DNA of 34,315 nt from Akkermansia muciniphila (GTDB taxonomy: Bacteria > Verrucomicrobiota > Verrucomicrobiia > Verrucomicrobiales > Akkermansiaceae): assembly GCA_945879075.1 (NCBI GenBank), contig CAMCUY010000017.1, positions 1-34,315 of the forward strand, given 5' to 3'. Positions 7,342-15,058 of this stretch are shown here, in pieces. Under the pieces are notes generated by a model, which worked only from the letters and a program-made list of their open reading frames with translations, did no database searches and was not told the origin of the DNA. The position numbers and the translations under genes were made by a program. Position 1 is the first letter of the stretch, and every line of letters starts with the position of its first letter.

Positions 7342-8328
7342 TCAAGCCATGGACAGGACTTTGTCCACAATCCGGCGAGGGTTTGGAAGTTGTTCATGCT
7401 CAATGTGTGGCGAATAAATCGCCGGGGCATCGATCGAGCAAACCCGCTTGATAGGAGCATCGAGATAATCGAAGGCGTGTTCTTGGATGAGCATGGCGAC
7501 CATTGCGGAAACTCCGCCAAAGGGCTTGGACTCATCGACGAGAACGACACGGTTGGTTTTCATCACCGATTTGAGAATGGCGTCCTGATCGAGCGGGCGG
7601 ATGGAGCGGAGGTCGAGGACCTCGGCGTTGATGCCGTGTTCGCTTTGGAGGATTTCGGCGGCGGCCAGGGAGTGAATGACGGAACGGCCATGCGCGATGA
7701 GCGAGACGTCCGAGCCCTCGCGTTTGATATCTGCGAGCCCGAGCGGGATGACGAAATCTCCGTCCGCTGGATCAGGAACCTCGCCGGTGGTGCCGTAGAG
7801 CAGGGTGTTTTCCATGACATAGACCGGGTCGTTGTCGCGGATGGCGGCTTTGATCAGGCCTTTGACGTCGGCCGGGGTGGCGGGCGCGCAGACTTTCAAG
7901 CCGGGGAACGCGGCGAACAATCCTTCCGGAATGTGCGAGTGGGTCGCGCCGACACCGGTGCCGCCGTTGGCCGGGCCGCGGACGACGATGGGGCAATTGC
8001 ACAAACCGCCGGACATGTAGCGGACGCAAGCGGCGTTGCTGACGAGTTGGTCGAAAGCCACGGAATGGAACGACCAGAACATGAGTTCCATCACCGGGCG
8101 GACGCCGAGCATCGATGCACCGATGCCCATGCCGATGAAGCCGGCTTCGGAAATCGGGGTATCGACGACGCGCTTGTCGCCCCATTTTTTCCAGAGGCCT
8201 TCGGTGACTTTGTAAGCGCCGTTGTATTGGGCGACTTCTTCGCCCATCAGGACGACGTTCGGATCGCGGGCGAGTTCTTCATCAAGACCTTCACGGAGGG
8301 CTTCACGGTAGGTGAGAATGCGAGACAT
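7342..8328 (-). CDS. pdhB: Pyruvate dehydrogenase E1 component, beta subunit
   Basis: 328 residues, the normal E1-beta length. It opens with ILTYREALREGLDEELARDPNVVLMGEEV, whose Glu-rich GEEV region belongs to the thiamine diphosphate site, followed by DTPISEAGFIGMGIG and the GGTGVGATHSH segment. The C-terminal transketolase domain includes EVLDLRSIRPLD and the VDESKPFGG segment. Together with the alpha subunit it decarboxylates pyruvate and loads the acetyl group onto E2 lipoamide. pdhA lies 46 nt upstream on the same strand. Branched-chain 2-oxoacid dehydrogenase E1-beta is a near relative, but the adjacent pdhA and a pdhC nearby favour pyruvate. Confidence 0.93.
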   Translation of the reverse strand: MSRILTYREALREGLDEELARDPNVVLMGEEVAQYNGAYKVTEGLWKKWGDKRVVDTPISEAGFIGMGIGASMLGVRPVMELMFWSFHSVAFDQLVSNAACVRYMSGGLCNCPIVVRGPANGGTGVGATHSHIPEGLFAAFPGLKVCAPATPADVKGLIKAAIRDNDPVYVMENTLLYGTTGEVPDPADGDFVIPLGLADIKREGSDVSLIAHGRSVIHSLAAAEILQSEHGINAEVLDLRSIRPLDQDAILKSVMKTNRVVLVDESKPFGGVSAMVAMLIQEHAFDYLDAPIKRVCSIDAPAIYSPHIEHEQLPNPRRIVDKVLSMA

Positions 8329-8374
8329 GGAAAATTACGGAATGGAGATTGTGAAAATGGATGATCAAGAAAAC

Positions 8375-9451
8375 TCAATCGTTGAAGAAATGGCGGCCGA
8401 TTTGGGATGCCGGGGTGTTGTGGTCGGATTCCCAGTAAACATCGGTGCTGATGTCCGCGATCGTCGGGGCGGGCGATTCTTCGGCGAATTTCACGGAAGC
8501 AGCGGCCTCGTCGGCGGCGGCTTTGTTGATGGCAGTCGCGCTTTCCTCGGTCAAAACGCCCTCTTCGATGAGCCGGCGACGGAAGACCGCGATGGGATCG
8601 TGGTTCTGTTTGTAGTTCTCGATTTCCTCGGGAGTCCGGTATTTCTTGTGGTTCGCGTCCGCAATGCTGTGGCCGTAGTAGCGGTAGGTGTCGATTTCTA
8701 GGACCGTCGGCTTGTGCTGTTTGCGGGCGCGTTCCATGGCGATGTGGGTCTTGGCGCGGACTTCGTAGATGTCCGAGCCGTCGATCACGTCCCACTCGAT
8801 GGCGTAGGCTTCGGCGCGTTGGGCGAGGCAGCCGCTGAAGGCGGAGGAGCGTTTTTGGGAGGTTCCCATCGAGTAGCCGTTGTTTTCGATGACGTAAACG
8901 ACGGGGATTCCGAACAGGGCGGCGATATTCAGCGATTCATGGAAGGCGCCTTGGTTGACAGCACCGTCGCCGAGGTAGCAAAGGCAGCAGCCTTCTTTGC
9001 CGAGATATTTCAGGCCGTAAGCCAAGCCGAGGCCGAGGGGAGTCTGGCCGGCGACAATCCCGTGACCGCCCCAGAAGTTCTTGTCGGGAGCGAAGAAATG
9101 CATCGAGCCGCCCTTGCCTTTCGAGCAACCGGTCTGCTTGCCATACATTTCCGCCATGCACTCGTTCATGCCCATGCCGACGGCCAGCGCGTGACCGTGG
9201 TCGCGGTAGGCGGTGATGAAATGGTCGTCCGCGCCGCCGAGGGAAATCGTCCCGACAGCCACCGCTTCCTGGCCGATATAGAGATGGAGGAAACCGCCGA
9301 TTTTGCCGGCTTGGTAGTATTTCAGGCCTGCCTGTTCGAATCGGCGGATCCGAACCATTTGCGCGAATAGCTCGATTTTCCGCTCGGTCGTGAGCGCTTG
9401 GTTGATGGGCGAGTCGGCGAAATCGAGTTTATTGGAACTGGCGCGGGTCAT
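8375..9451 (-). CDS. pdhA: Pyruvate dehydrogenase E1 component, alpha subunit
   Basis: 358 residues. The thiamine diphosphate motif runs from GDG (161-163) to NN (190-191) in GDGAVNQGAFHES and VIENNGYSMGT. Other family marks are IRRFEQ near 36, GFLHLYIGQEAVAVG, AYRDHGHALA near 81 and GKGGSMHFF near 113, where the phosphorylation loop of mitochondrial homologues lies. It supplies the decarboxylation active site with PdhB. Its start (ATG at 9451) lies 36 nt after the DUF6580-like gene, which may be the first gene of the transcript. Confidence 0.95.
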   Translation of the reverse strand: MTRASSNKLDFADSPINQALTTERKIELFAQMVRIRRFEQAGLKYYQAGKIGGFLHLYIGQEAVAVGTISLGGADDHFITAYRDHGHALAVGMGMNECMAEMYGKQTGCSKGKGGSMHFFAPDKNFWGGHGIVAGQTPLGLGLAYGLKYLGKEGCCLCYLGDGAVNQGAFHESLNIAALFGIPVVYVIENNGYSMGTSQKRSSAFSGCLAQRAEAYAIEWDVIDGSDIYEVRAKTHIAMERARKQHKPTVLEIDTYRYYGHSIADANHKKYRTPEEIENYKQNHDPIAVFRRRLIEEGVLTEESATAINKAAADEAAASVKFAEESPAPTIADISTDVYWESDHNTPASQIGRHFFND

Positions 9452-9486
9452 GGTGGCGTTGAGAAATGGGAAACAAGGAGGATCGC

Positions 9487-10050
9487 TTACTTGGTGGCGA
9501 GAACGTCGCGCACCGGAAGGGAGGATTTAGGAAGCCGGACTTGGGCGACGGCAAAGATGGCGGTGAAGAGCAGATTGGCGGCGGTCAGATTGCGCAGGAA
9601 AACCCAGGAAGGGATTTTGCTGCCAAGTGGGCCGGCCCAGATGGATTGGTACAGGCCTTCTAGATTCTTGGCGTAGAGCGGATCGGTGATCCATGCGGCG
9701 CCGCAGGTGATGAGGTGGAAGGCGAGGGCGGAGACGGCGGAACCGAGAAGCAGGGTAGGGAGGCTACGATGGGCGAGTGTCTTGCCGATGAAGAAAATGG
9801 CAACCAAGGCGAGGCTGGTGCTCGCGAAATCCAGCGGGTTGGCGGTGTGACCGAAGCCGAGAGGGAAAGTCACCGCCCACACCGCGAGTGGAATGGCAAA
9901 GCCGCGCCAGCCGGGTGCGAGCAGGGCACCGCAGAAAAACAACGCGCCGAGCGGTTGGAAATTCGGCTGGGACTCGGGAAGCATGCTTCCCAACACACGA
10001 AACGCGACGATGAGTCCGACGATTAGGCAAAGTGGGAGATAGCGGTGCAT
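9487..10050 (-). CDS. DUF6580-like integral membrane protein
   Basis: 187 residues from the ATG at 10050; a longer frame to 10122 adds a non-hydrophobic N-terminus, whereas MHRYLPLCLIVGLIVAF is a normal first membrane helix. About five hydrophobic segments follow, including FQPLGALFFCGALLAP, the family-like PNFQPLGAL region, and C-terminal helices around residues 110-130 and 155-175. The segment NFQPLGA...A and the small size suggest the uncharacterised DUF6580 family, whose topology resembles substrate-binding subunits of ECF transporters; both statements are from memory of the family and tentative. It precedes pdhA by 36 nt on the same strand. Confidence 0.65.
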   Translation of the reverse strand: MHRYLPLCLIVGLIVAFRVLGSMLPESQPNFQPLGALFFCGALLAPGWRGFAIPLAVWAVTFPLGFGHTANPLDFASTSLALVAIFFIGKTLAHRSLPTLLLGSAVSALAFHLITCGAAWITDPLYAKNLEGLYQSIWAGPLGSKIPSWVFLRNLTAANLLFTAIFAVAQVRLPKSSLPVRDVLATK

Positions 10051-10377
10051 GACGGTTGAAGAATTGTGGATTTTTCGGAGCGCGGCTAGACCAAAATATT
10101 GGTTTGAGTGAGGTTTTTTCATTCCCGTGCGGCCGGTGGCGGATACCGCCGTTCCGATCTCGCCCTGCGGTGCCTTCTGTCAGGTACTGGCTGAGTTCGG
10201 GGTGTCGCGGGTCATCCTCGCGAACCGGAACGAGCGGGTGGAGTTCCTCTTGGGGGAGCTTTTTCTCCGGGCGTCGGCAGGAATTCTTGACCGTCCGAAG
10301 TGAAATTGTTCCACGTGGAACGCCACCGTTTCCGAGCTTGAGCCCCGGCCGGGAAGCTCTATGTTGCGCGTCCCGCG
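10051..10377. promoter_or_regulatory. Divergent intergenic region upstream of mnmG
   Basis: 327 nt between the minus-strand membrane protein gene and mnmG. It should hold promoters for both directions, but no confident -35/-10 pair could be picked. The only clear motif is the parS-type palindrome at 10307-10322. No small gene is seen. Confidence 0.5.
10307..10322. other. parS-type ParB-binding site upstream of mnmG
   Basis: TGTTCCACGTGGAACG, 15 of 16 bases identical to the palindrome TGTTCCACGTGGAACA used as parS by many chromosomal ParABS systems. It lies 56 nt before the mnmG start. A perfect copy is found 806 bp further on. ParB binds such sites near the replication origin to direct chromosome segregation. 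Confidence 0.75.
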
Positions 10378-12267
10378 ATGTTTCGATACCCCAAGTGCTA
10401 CGATGTGATTGTGATTGGTGCCGGCCACGCCGGCGTCGAGGCCGCGATGGCCGCCGCCCGCCTCGGCGCGGAGGTGGCCGTGCTTACCCAGAATCTCGAC
10501 ACCATCGGCCAGATGTCGTGCAATCCAGCAATCGGCGGGCTCGCCAAGGGCCACATGGTCCGCGAGATCGACGCGCTCGGTGGAATCATGGGATTGAACA
10601 CCGACGCCACCGGCATCCAGTGGCGGATGCTGAACGCTTCGAAAGGCCCCTCGGTCCGCGCCCCGCGCGCCCAATGCGACAAAAAAGCTTACCAATTCCG
10701 AATGAAGCGCGAGCTCGAGGCGATGCCCGGAGTGGAAATCCACCAAGGCAACGTGGCCGACCTCTTGGTGGAAAATGACCGGATCACCGGAGTCACGACT
10801 TCCCTTGGGATGCAAATTTGCGGCCAATCCGTCATTCTCAGCGCCGGCACGTTCATGGGCGGGCTGATGCATGTCGGTCTGAAAAACGAAAAGGGCGGAC
10901 GGATGGGGGACGCGACGTCCAATGTTTCCGAGGCTCTCAAGCGCCTCGGCTTCGAGGTCGAGCGCTTCAAGACCGGCACGCCCTGCCGTCTGAATGGCCG
11001 TTCCATCGATTTTTCCCGCTGCGAGCGCCAGGAAGGTGACACACCCGTGCCCAAGTTCAGTTTCATGGCGGACACCCTGCAAAAGGGAAAAGACGACATC
11101 TTCTCGCTCAACCCGTGGGGCGATCCGCTGTTCCACGTGGAACAAATGCCGTGCTGGATCACTTACACGAATCCCGCCACCCACGCGGTGATCGCCGCGA
11201 ATCTCCACCAGTCGCCAATGTATTGCGGGGTGATTGAGGGCGTCGGCCCGCGCTATTGCCCGTCGATTGAGGATAAAGTGGTCCGTTTCGCGGAAAAGGA
11301 GCGCCACCAGGTGTTTCTTGAACCGGAGGGCCGCCACACCCTGGAATACTACGTGAATGGCGTTTCAACCTCCTTGCCTTACGAGGTGCAGCTGGAGTTT
11401 CTGCGATCCATCGTCGGCTTGGAGAAATGCGAGATTCTCCGCCCCGGCTACGCGGTCGAGTATGACTACTGCCCGCCCACCCAGCTCCGGCCGACATTGG
11501 AAACGAAGCGGGTCGAGGGTCTTTATTTCGCCGGTCAGATCAACGGCACGTCCGGTTACGAGGAAGCGGCAGGGCAGGGGCTCATCGCAGGCGCGAATGC
11601 CGCTCTCAAGGCGTTCGGAAAACCGCAGTTCATCCTCGGTCGCGACGAGGCCTACCTCGGCGTGATGGTCGATGATCTGGTGACCCGTGGCTGCACTGAG
11701 CCTTACCGGATGTTCACCAGCCGGGCCGAATACCGCTTGCTGCTGCGCCAGGACAACGCCGACATCCGACTCACCCCGAAGGCCGCCGCGATTGGATTGG
11801 CAAATGGGGAGCGCGTCCGCCGGGTTCAGGAAAAACTCGTGGGCTTGGAGAAAGCCGAGTCTTTCATGCGCCAAGCGGTGCACGAAGGCGTCAAGCTCGA
11901 CCAATGGTTCCGCCGCAGTGAAAACTCATGGGAAACCCTGCCCGAATCGCTGCTCGCGGAGTTCCAGACCGATCTTTGGCCCTTGATTGAGACGAATTTC
12001 AAATACGAAGGCCACCTCGGCCGTCAGCAAACCCAGATCGACCGGATGTCGCGGCAGGAAGGAAAACGCCTTCCCGAAGACCTCGATTATTCCGCGATCC
12101 TCGGCCTGAAAAAGGAAGCCCAAGTCCGATTTACCGAGATCCGCCCGGCCACCCTCGGTCAAGCCGGCCGCATTCCCGGCATCACCCCGGCCGACCTCGC
12201 GATGCTGCTGGTCTGGCTGGAAAAACTCGGCCGCGAGGAAATCACCGCCGCCGTCGATGAAGCATGA
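10378..12267 (+). CDS. mnmG: tRNA uridine-5-carboxymethylaminomethyl(34) synthesis enzyme MnmG
   Basis: 629 residues, full length. The N-terminal FAD-binding Rossmann motif is [18 protein letters not shown] (GAGHAG at 14-19). Other family marks are [77 protein letters not shown] and the C-terminal helical domain with [10 protein letters not shown]. With MnmE it installs the carboxymethylaminomethyl group at wobble U34 of certain tRNAs using FAD and methylene-tetrahydrofolate. Compared with the E. coli protein there are about 15 extra residues between SFM and PCWIT (roughly 235-257); a perfect parS site is encoded there as LFHVEQ (251-256). The stop overlaps the next gene as ATGA. rsmG, parA and parB, often neighbours of mnmG, are not in the window. 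Confidence 0.97.
   Translation: MFRYPKCYDVIVIGAGHAGVEAAMAAARLGAEVAVLTQNLDTIGQMSCNPAIGGLAKGHMVREIDALGGIMGLNTDATGIQWRMLNASKGPSVRAPRAQCDKKAYQFRMKRELEAMPGVEIHQGNVADLLVENDRITGVTTSLGMQICGQSVILSAGTFMGGLMHVGLKNEKGGRMGDATSNVSEALKRLGFEVERFKTGTPCRLNGRSIDFSRCERQEGDTPVPKFSFMADTLQKGKDDIFSLNPWGDPLFHVEQMPCWITYTNPATHAVIAANLHQSPMYCGVIEGVGPRYCPSIEDKVVRFAEKERHQVFLEPEGRHTLEYYVNGVSTSLPYEVQLEFLRSIVGLEKCEILRPGYAVEYDYCPPTQLRPTLETKRVEGLYFAGQINGTSGYEEAAGQGLIAGANAALKAFGKPQFILGRDEAYLGVMVDDLVTRGCTEPYRMFTSRAEYRLLLRQDNADIRLTPKAAAIGLANGERVRRVQEKLVGLEKAESFMRQAVHEGVKLDQWFRRSENSWETLPESLLAEFQTDLWPLIETNFKYEGHLGRQQTQIDRMSRQEGKRLPEDLDYSAILGLKKEAQVRFTEIRPATLGQAGRIPGITPADLAMLLVWLEKLGREEITAAVDEA
11129..11144. other. Perfect parS-type site inside mnmG
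   Basis: TGTTCCACGTGGAACA, a perfect 16-bp palindrome identical to the common chromosomal parS. It is read in frame as LFHVEQ in MnmG, within a segment that looks like an insertion relative to E. coli MnmG. It lies 806 bp from the first site. Confidence 0.85.
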
Positions 12268-13145
12268 TGCTTGAGATCGATCTTCCCATTCGTGCGGCTA
12301 CGGAAACCGCCGCCGCCCACGGGATCCTCCCGGACCGCTGCGACATCCTGCAAAATGGCAGCACACTGGTTCTCCGGCTCTCGGAAACGCTGGTTGCCCG
12401 GGTGGTGACCGACCTTGATGGACCGCGACAGGGCGGCGAGTGGTTTGCGCGGGAAAACGCTGTCGCTCAGCACCTTGCGAGTCATGGAGCACCGGTCGTC
12501 CCGCTGCATCCCGGGATTACGCCCGGTCCGCACCAGCATCTGGGCTACACGCTCAACTTCTGGCAATATGTCACCGCTATCGACGTCGAGGCGGATTCTG
12601 CGGCGATCGGCAAGACCCTCCATCACTGCCACGCGCTCCTGCGAACCTTCAGCGGGCAGCTTCCCAAGCTCGCCATCCTCACCGAGAGCCTGGCCTTGCT
12701 GGACACCTTGGAGCGACGAGGGCTTTTTCTTCCGGCCACGCTGCGGTTGCTGGAGAAACATCTTCTTTTCTCGATCGACGTGCTCGGCAGCTTTCCACTT
12801 CAGCCGCTTCACGGTGATGCCCATCCCGGCAACCTGATCAACACCACGGTCGGCCTGTTGTGGACGGATTGGGAGGACACCTTTCTCGGCCCGGTCGAGT
12901 GGGATCTCGCCTCCATCATCTGGAACGCCCGCATCCTCGACGAAGATCACGAAACCGCCGACCAAATTCTGGAAGCCTATCGCCAATCCGGCGGCCACAT
13001 CGACCCGACCGCGCTCCATCACAGCCTGATCGCCCGCGCCGCGGTGATGAGCGCGTGGTATCCGGTGCTTTACCCGGACCCGTCCCCTGAGCGGCGGCTC
13101 AAACTCCAACGGCGACTCGACTGGCTCGAACATGCGGCAGATTGA
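12264..13145 (+). CDS. Aminoglycoside phosphotransferase (APH)/choline kinase-like family protein
   Basis: 293 residues; the ATG at 12264 overlaps the mnmG stop, and a second ATG follows directly. The C-lobe shows the APH catalytic loop [11 protein letters not shown] (His183, Asp185, Asn190) and the metal-binding DWE motif [17 protein letters not shown] (Asp202). The N-lobe is short but has [13 protein letters not shown], a plausible nucleotide-binding sheet. Such kinases phosphorylate small molecules; many chromosomal members are not resistance genes, and the substrate here is unknown. Translational coupling to mnmG suggests a housekeeping role, though none is established. Confidence 0.8.
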   Translation: MMLEIDLPIRAATETAAAHGILPDRCDILQNGSTLVLRLSETLVARVVTDLDGPRQGGEWFARENAVAQHLASHGAPVVPLHPGITPGPHQHLGYTLNFWQYVTAIDVEADSAAIGKTLHHCHALLRTFSGQLPKLAILTESLALLDTLERRGLFLPATLRLLEKHLLFSIDVLGSFPLQPLHGDAHPGNLINTTVGLLWTDWEDTFLGPVEWDLASIIWNARILDEDHETADQILEAYRQSGGHIDPTALHHSLIARAAVMSAWYPVLYPDPSPERRLKLQRRLDWLEHAAD

Positions 13146-13316
13146 CCGTTTCCGCCGGGCTTCAGGGGCCTCCGGAACCCGCAAGCAATCATAGTAAATG
13201 ATTGAAAATCAATTGTTTAGGAGAATTATTCTATCCAGTCGTCTGGAAGATTTCCAAAATTTAAAGGCCTGTCGAATCGCAGTCGTAAGGCATCGGACTG
13301 AAGTCCTGGACTACTT

Positions 13317-14603
13317 TTAGTGCAGATTCGAGATGGTCTGGAAGATGGCGGTGATCATCAGATAGGCCATGGTGCCGATGAGGCCGGCCATGATGATGAG
13401 CACGGTGGGCATGACGAGCGCCATGATCCGTTGAAGGCTTTTGTCGAGCTCCTTGTCGTAGCGCTCTGCGGCGCGGCGCAGGGAGAGATCGATTTTTCCG
13501 GTTTGCTCGCCGACGGAAATCATGTCGATGAGCAGCGGCGGGAAGGCGCCGTTGCGGATGAGCGCTTTGGAGAAGGAACGGCCGTCGCCGACTTGGGCGA
13601 TGACCTTGTCGAGCTCGCCGCGCAGGCCGCGGTTCTGGGTGGCGTCGCGGGAGAGTTCGAGCGCGCGGAGCAGCGGCAGGCCGTTGCCGACGAGGTTGGC
13701 CATGGTTTCGAGGAACTGGACATAGAAGCGGCTGGTGATGACCGGGCCAACGAGCGGCAGCTTGAGTTTCATCCGGTCCCAGGCGGGCTTGTTAGCGTCG
13801 TTGTCCTTCCAGGCTTTGAAGAAGATGAGGGAGGCGATGAGGGTGAGAAGCATGACGATCCACCACTTCTTGATGAACGCGGACGCGCCGATGAGGATGG
13901 CGGCCCCGAGCGGCATTTTCCCGCCGCTGGTCTGGATCAGCGCGGTGAGCTGCGGGATGAGGACGGTGATGAAAATGATGGAAACCCCGATGCCCGCGAG
14001 GATCAGGAAGGCCGGATAGATCATCGCGAGGATGAGGCGCGCCTGGAGCTCGGCGAGGGTTTTGAGATAGTGGGCCTGGCGCTTGAGGATGTCGTCAAGC
14101 GCGCCGGACGCCTCGCCGGCGGCGGCAAGCGAGCAGTAGAGCGGGCCGAAGCTGGGGCTGACTTTTTTGAGGGCGACGGAGAAATTCACCCCGTCGCGCA
14201 CGATCTGGCGGATCTTGAAGGAGACGGCCTTGAGGTTGCCGAGCTCCTGACGGTTTTCCATCGACTTGAGCGCGGGTTCTAACTGGAGGCCGGCGCTGAG
14301 CATGTCGGAGAGCTCTTCGGTGAAGAGCACGACCTCCTGGCGCTTGAGTTTGATCGGCCCCTCGGGAATCACGTCGTCTCTGGCATCGGACTTAGCTCTG
14401 GAACGATCGGGTTCCTCGGTTTTCGCTTTGGTACCGCCACTGGATTTTTTGGCGGAAACCGCTGCGGTGGTTTCCTTGAGATTGACCGGCTGGAGGCCTT
14501 TTCGATCCAGAACGCGCAAGGCCTCGGGACGGTCCGCGGCGTCGATCTCCCCGGTGGTGACGGAGCCGTTAGCGGCGAGGGCTTTGTAGGCGAAAAGAGG
14601 CAT
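13317..14603 (-). CDS. gspF: Type II secretion/type IV pilus inner-membrane platform protein GspF/PilC
   Basis: 428 residues. It starts with the family opening MPLFAYKALAANGS and DRKGLQPVNL, then a basic Lys/Ser linker (about 47-85) longer than usual. Two T2SSF domains follow (about 88-210 and 290-415), the first with FTEELSDMLSAGLQLEPAL, the second with RFYVQFLETMANLVGNGLPLLRALE and SVGEQTGKIDLSL. Three transmembrane segments are visible near 193-215, 238-265 and 395-420. GspF/PilC links the cytoplasmic ATPase to pseudopilin assembly. It is the last gene of the cluster with gspE, separated from it by hicB-hicA. Whether the machine is a secretion system or pilus cannot be decided from these two genes. 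Confidence 0.92.
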   Translation of the reverse strand: MPLFAYKALAANGSVTTGEIDAADRPEALRVLDRKGLQPVNLKETTAAVSAKKSSGGTKAKTEEPDRSRAKSDARDDVIPEGPIKLKRQEVVLFTEELSDMLSAGLQLEPALKSMENRQELGNLKAVSFKIRQIVRDGVNFSVALKKVSPSFGPLYCSLAAAGEASGALDDILKRQAHYLKTLAELQARLILAMIYPAFLILAGIGVSIIFITVLIPQLTALIQTSGGKMPLGAAILIGASAFIKKWWIVMLLTLIASLIFFKAWKDNDANKPAWDRMKLKLPLVGPVITSRFYVQFLETMANLVGNGLPLLRALELSRDATQNRGLRGELDKVIAQVGDGRSFSKALIRNGAFPPLLIDMISVGEQTGKIDLSLRRAAERYDKELDKSLQRIMALVMPTVLIIMAGLIGTMAYLMITAIFQTISNLH

Positions 14604-14624
14604 GAGAAATGATAGATGGAACGC

Positions 14625-14804
14625 TCAGTCGGCGTTCATGCTTTTAAGGATTTTCCGGGCGAGGTTTTCCTTGATTTCGTTTTGTCTTGGAACTGTTTCA
14701 GTCACTCCGGTCTTCGGGTTGGTCCATATCGAGTGTGCGGCACCCTCGCGTTTCAACAAGCAGCCTGCGATGCGGAGTTTGCGTTCCAAGTCACGTCGTT
14801 TCAT
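14625..14804 (-). CDS. hicA: HicA-family toxin (mRNA interferase)
   Basis: 59 residues, ATG at 14804-14802 overlapping the hicB stop as ATGA. The protein opens MKRRDLERKLRIAGC and has the family pattern GAAHSIW with catalytic-type His24, then TNPKTG and VPRQNEI followed by KENLARKIL. HicA toxins are small double-stranded-RNA-binding-fold ribonucleases that cleave mRNA and are neutralised by HicB. The usual PRH has Gln in place of His here (PRQNEI), but the catalytic His is present. The antitoxin gene comes first, the reverse of the E. coli order. It ends 21 nt before gspF. Confidence 0.88.
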   Translation of the reverse strand: MKRRDLERKLRIAGCLLKREGAAHSIWTNPKTGVTETVPRQNEIKENLARKILKSMNAD

Positions 14805-15019
14805 CCAATGAGAAGTGTTTCACGAATCGCGTCGTCCGGGAGACCGCGGAGAATATCGGCGGTGCGATCCTCCAAAAGGAGCTCGATCGCCTGTTTAAGA
14901 CTCAGCTTGGTTTCCTCGACGGTTTCGCCCTGACCGTTCGCACCCGGAACCTCCGGGCAAATCGCCCAGTAACCTCCGGATGGATCGGGCTCGATGATGG
15001 CGGTGAGTTCGGCTTTCAT
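14801..15019 (-). CDS. hicB: HicB-family antitoxin
   Basis: 72 residues from the ATG at 15019; a frame extending to 15058 adds an unlikely leader. It shows the HicB pattern: MKAELTAIIEPDPSGGYWAICPEVPG, then GQGETVEETKLSLKQAIELLLED. This is the degenerate RNase H-like domain that caps HicA. At 72 residues there is no room for the ribbon-helix-helix or HTH domain that lets longer HicB proteins repress their operon, so autoregulation may be weak or absent. It lies 39 nt after gspE and overlaps hicA by 4 nt, a compact pair embedded in the gsp cluster. Confidence 0.9.
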   Translation of the reverse strand: MKAELTAIIEPDPSGGYWAICPEVPGANGQGETVEETKLSLKQAIELLLEDRTADILRGLPDDAIRETLLIG

Positions 15020-15058
15020 GGGTGGGAAGGTAAGGGAGAGAAATACAAATCGAAACAC

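Noticed and set aside
7358..7372. DnaA-box-like TTGTCCACA in pdhB
   Set aside because: A single 8/9 match within coding sequence with no cluster nearby; not evidence for an origin.
13146..13316. Search for a terminator between the convergent kinase and gspF genes
   Set aside because: Only tiny palindromes such as GGACTGAAGTCC with too short a loop were seen; nothing supportable.
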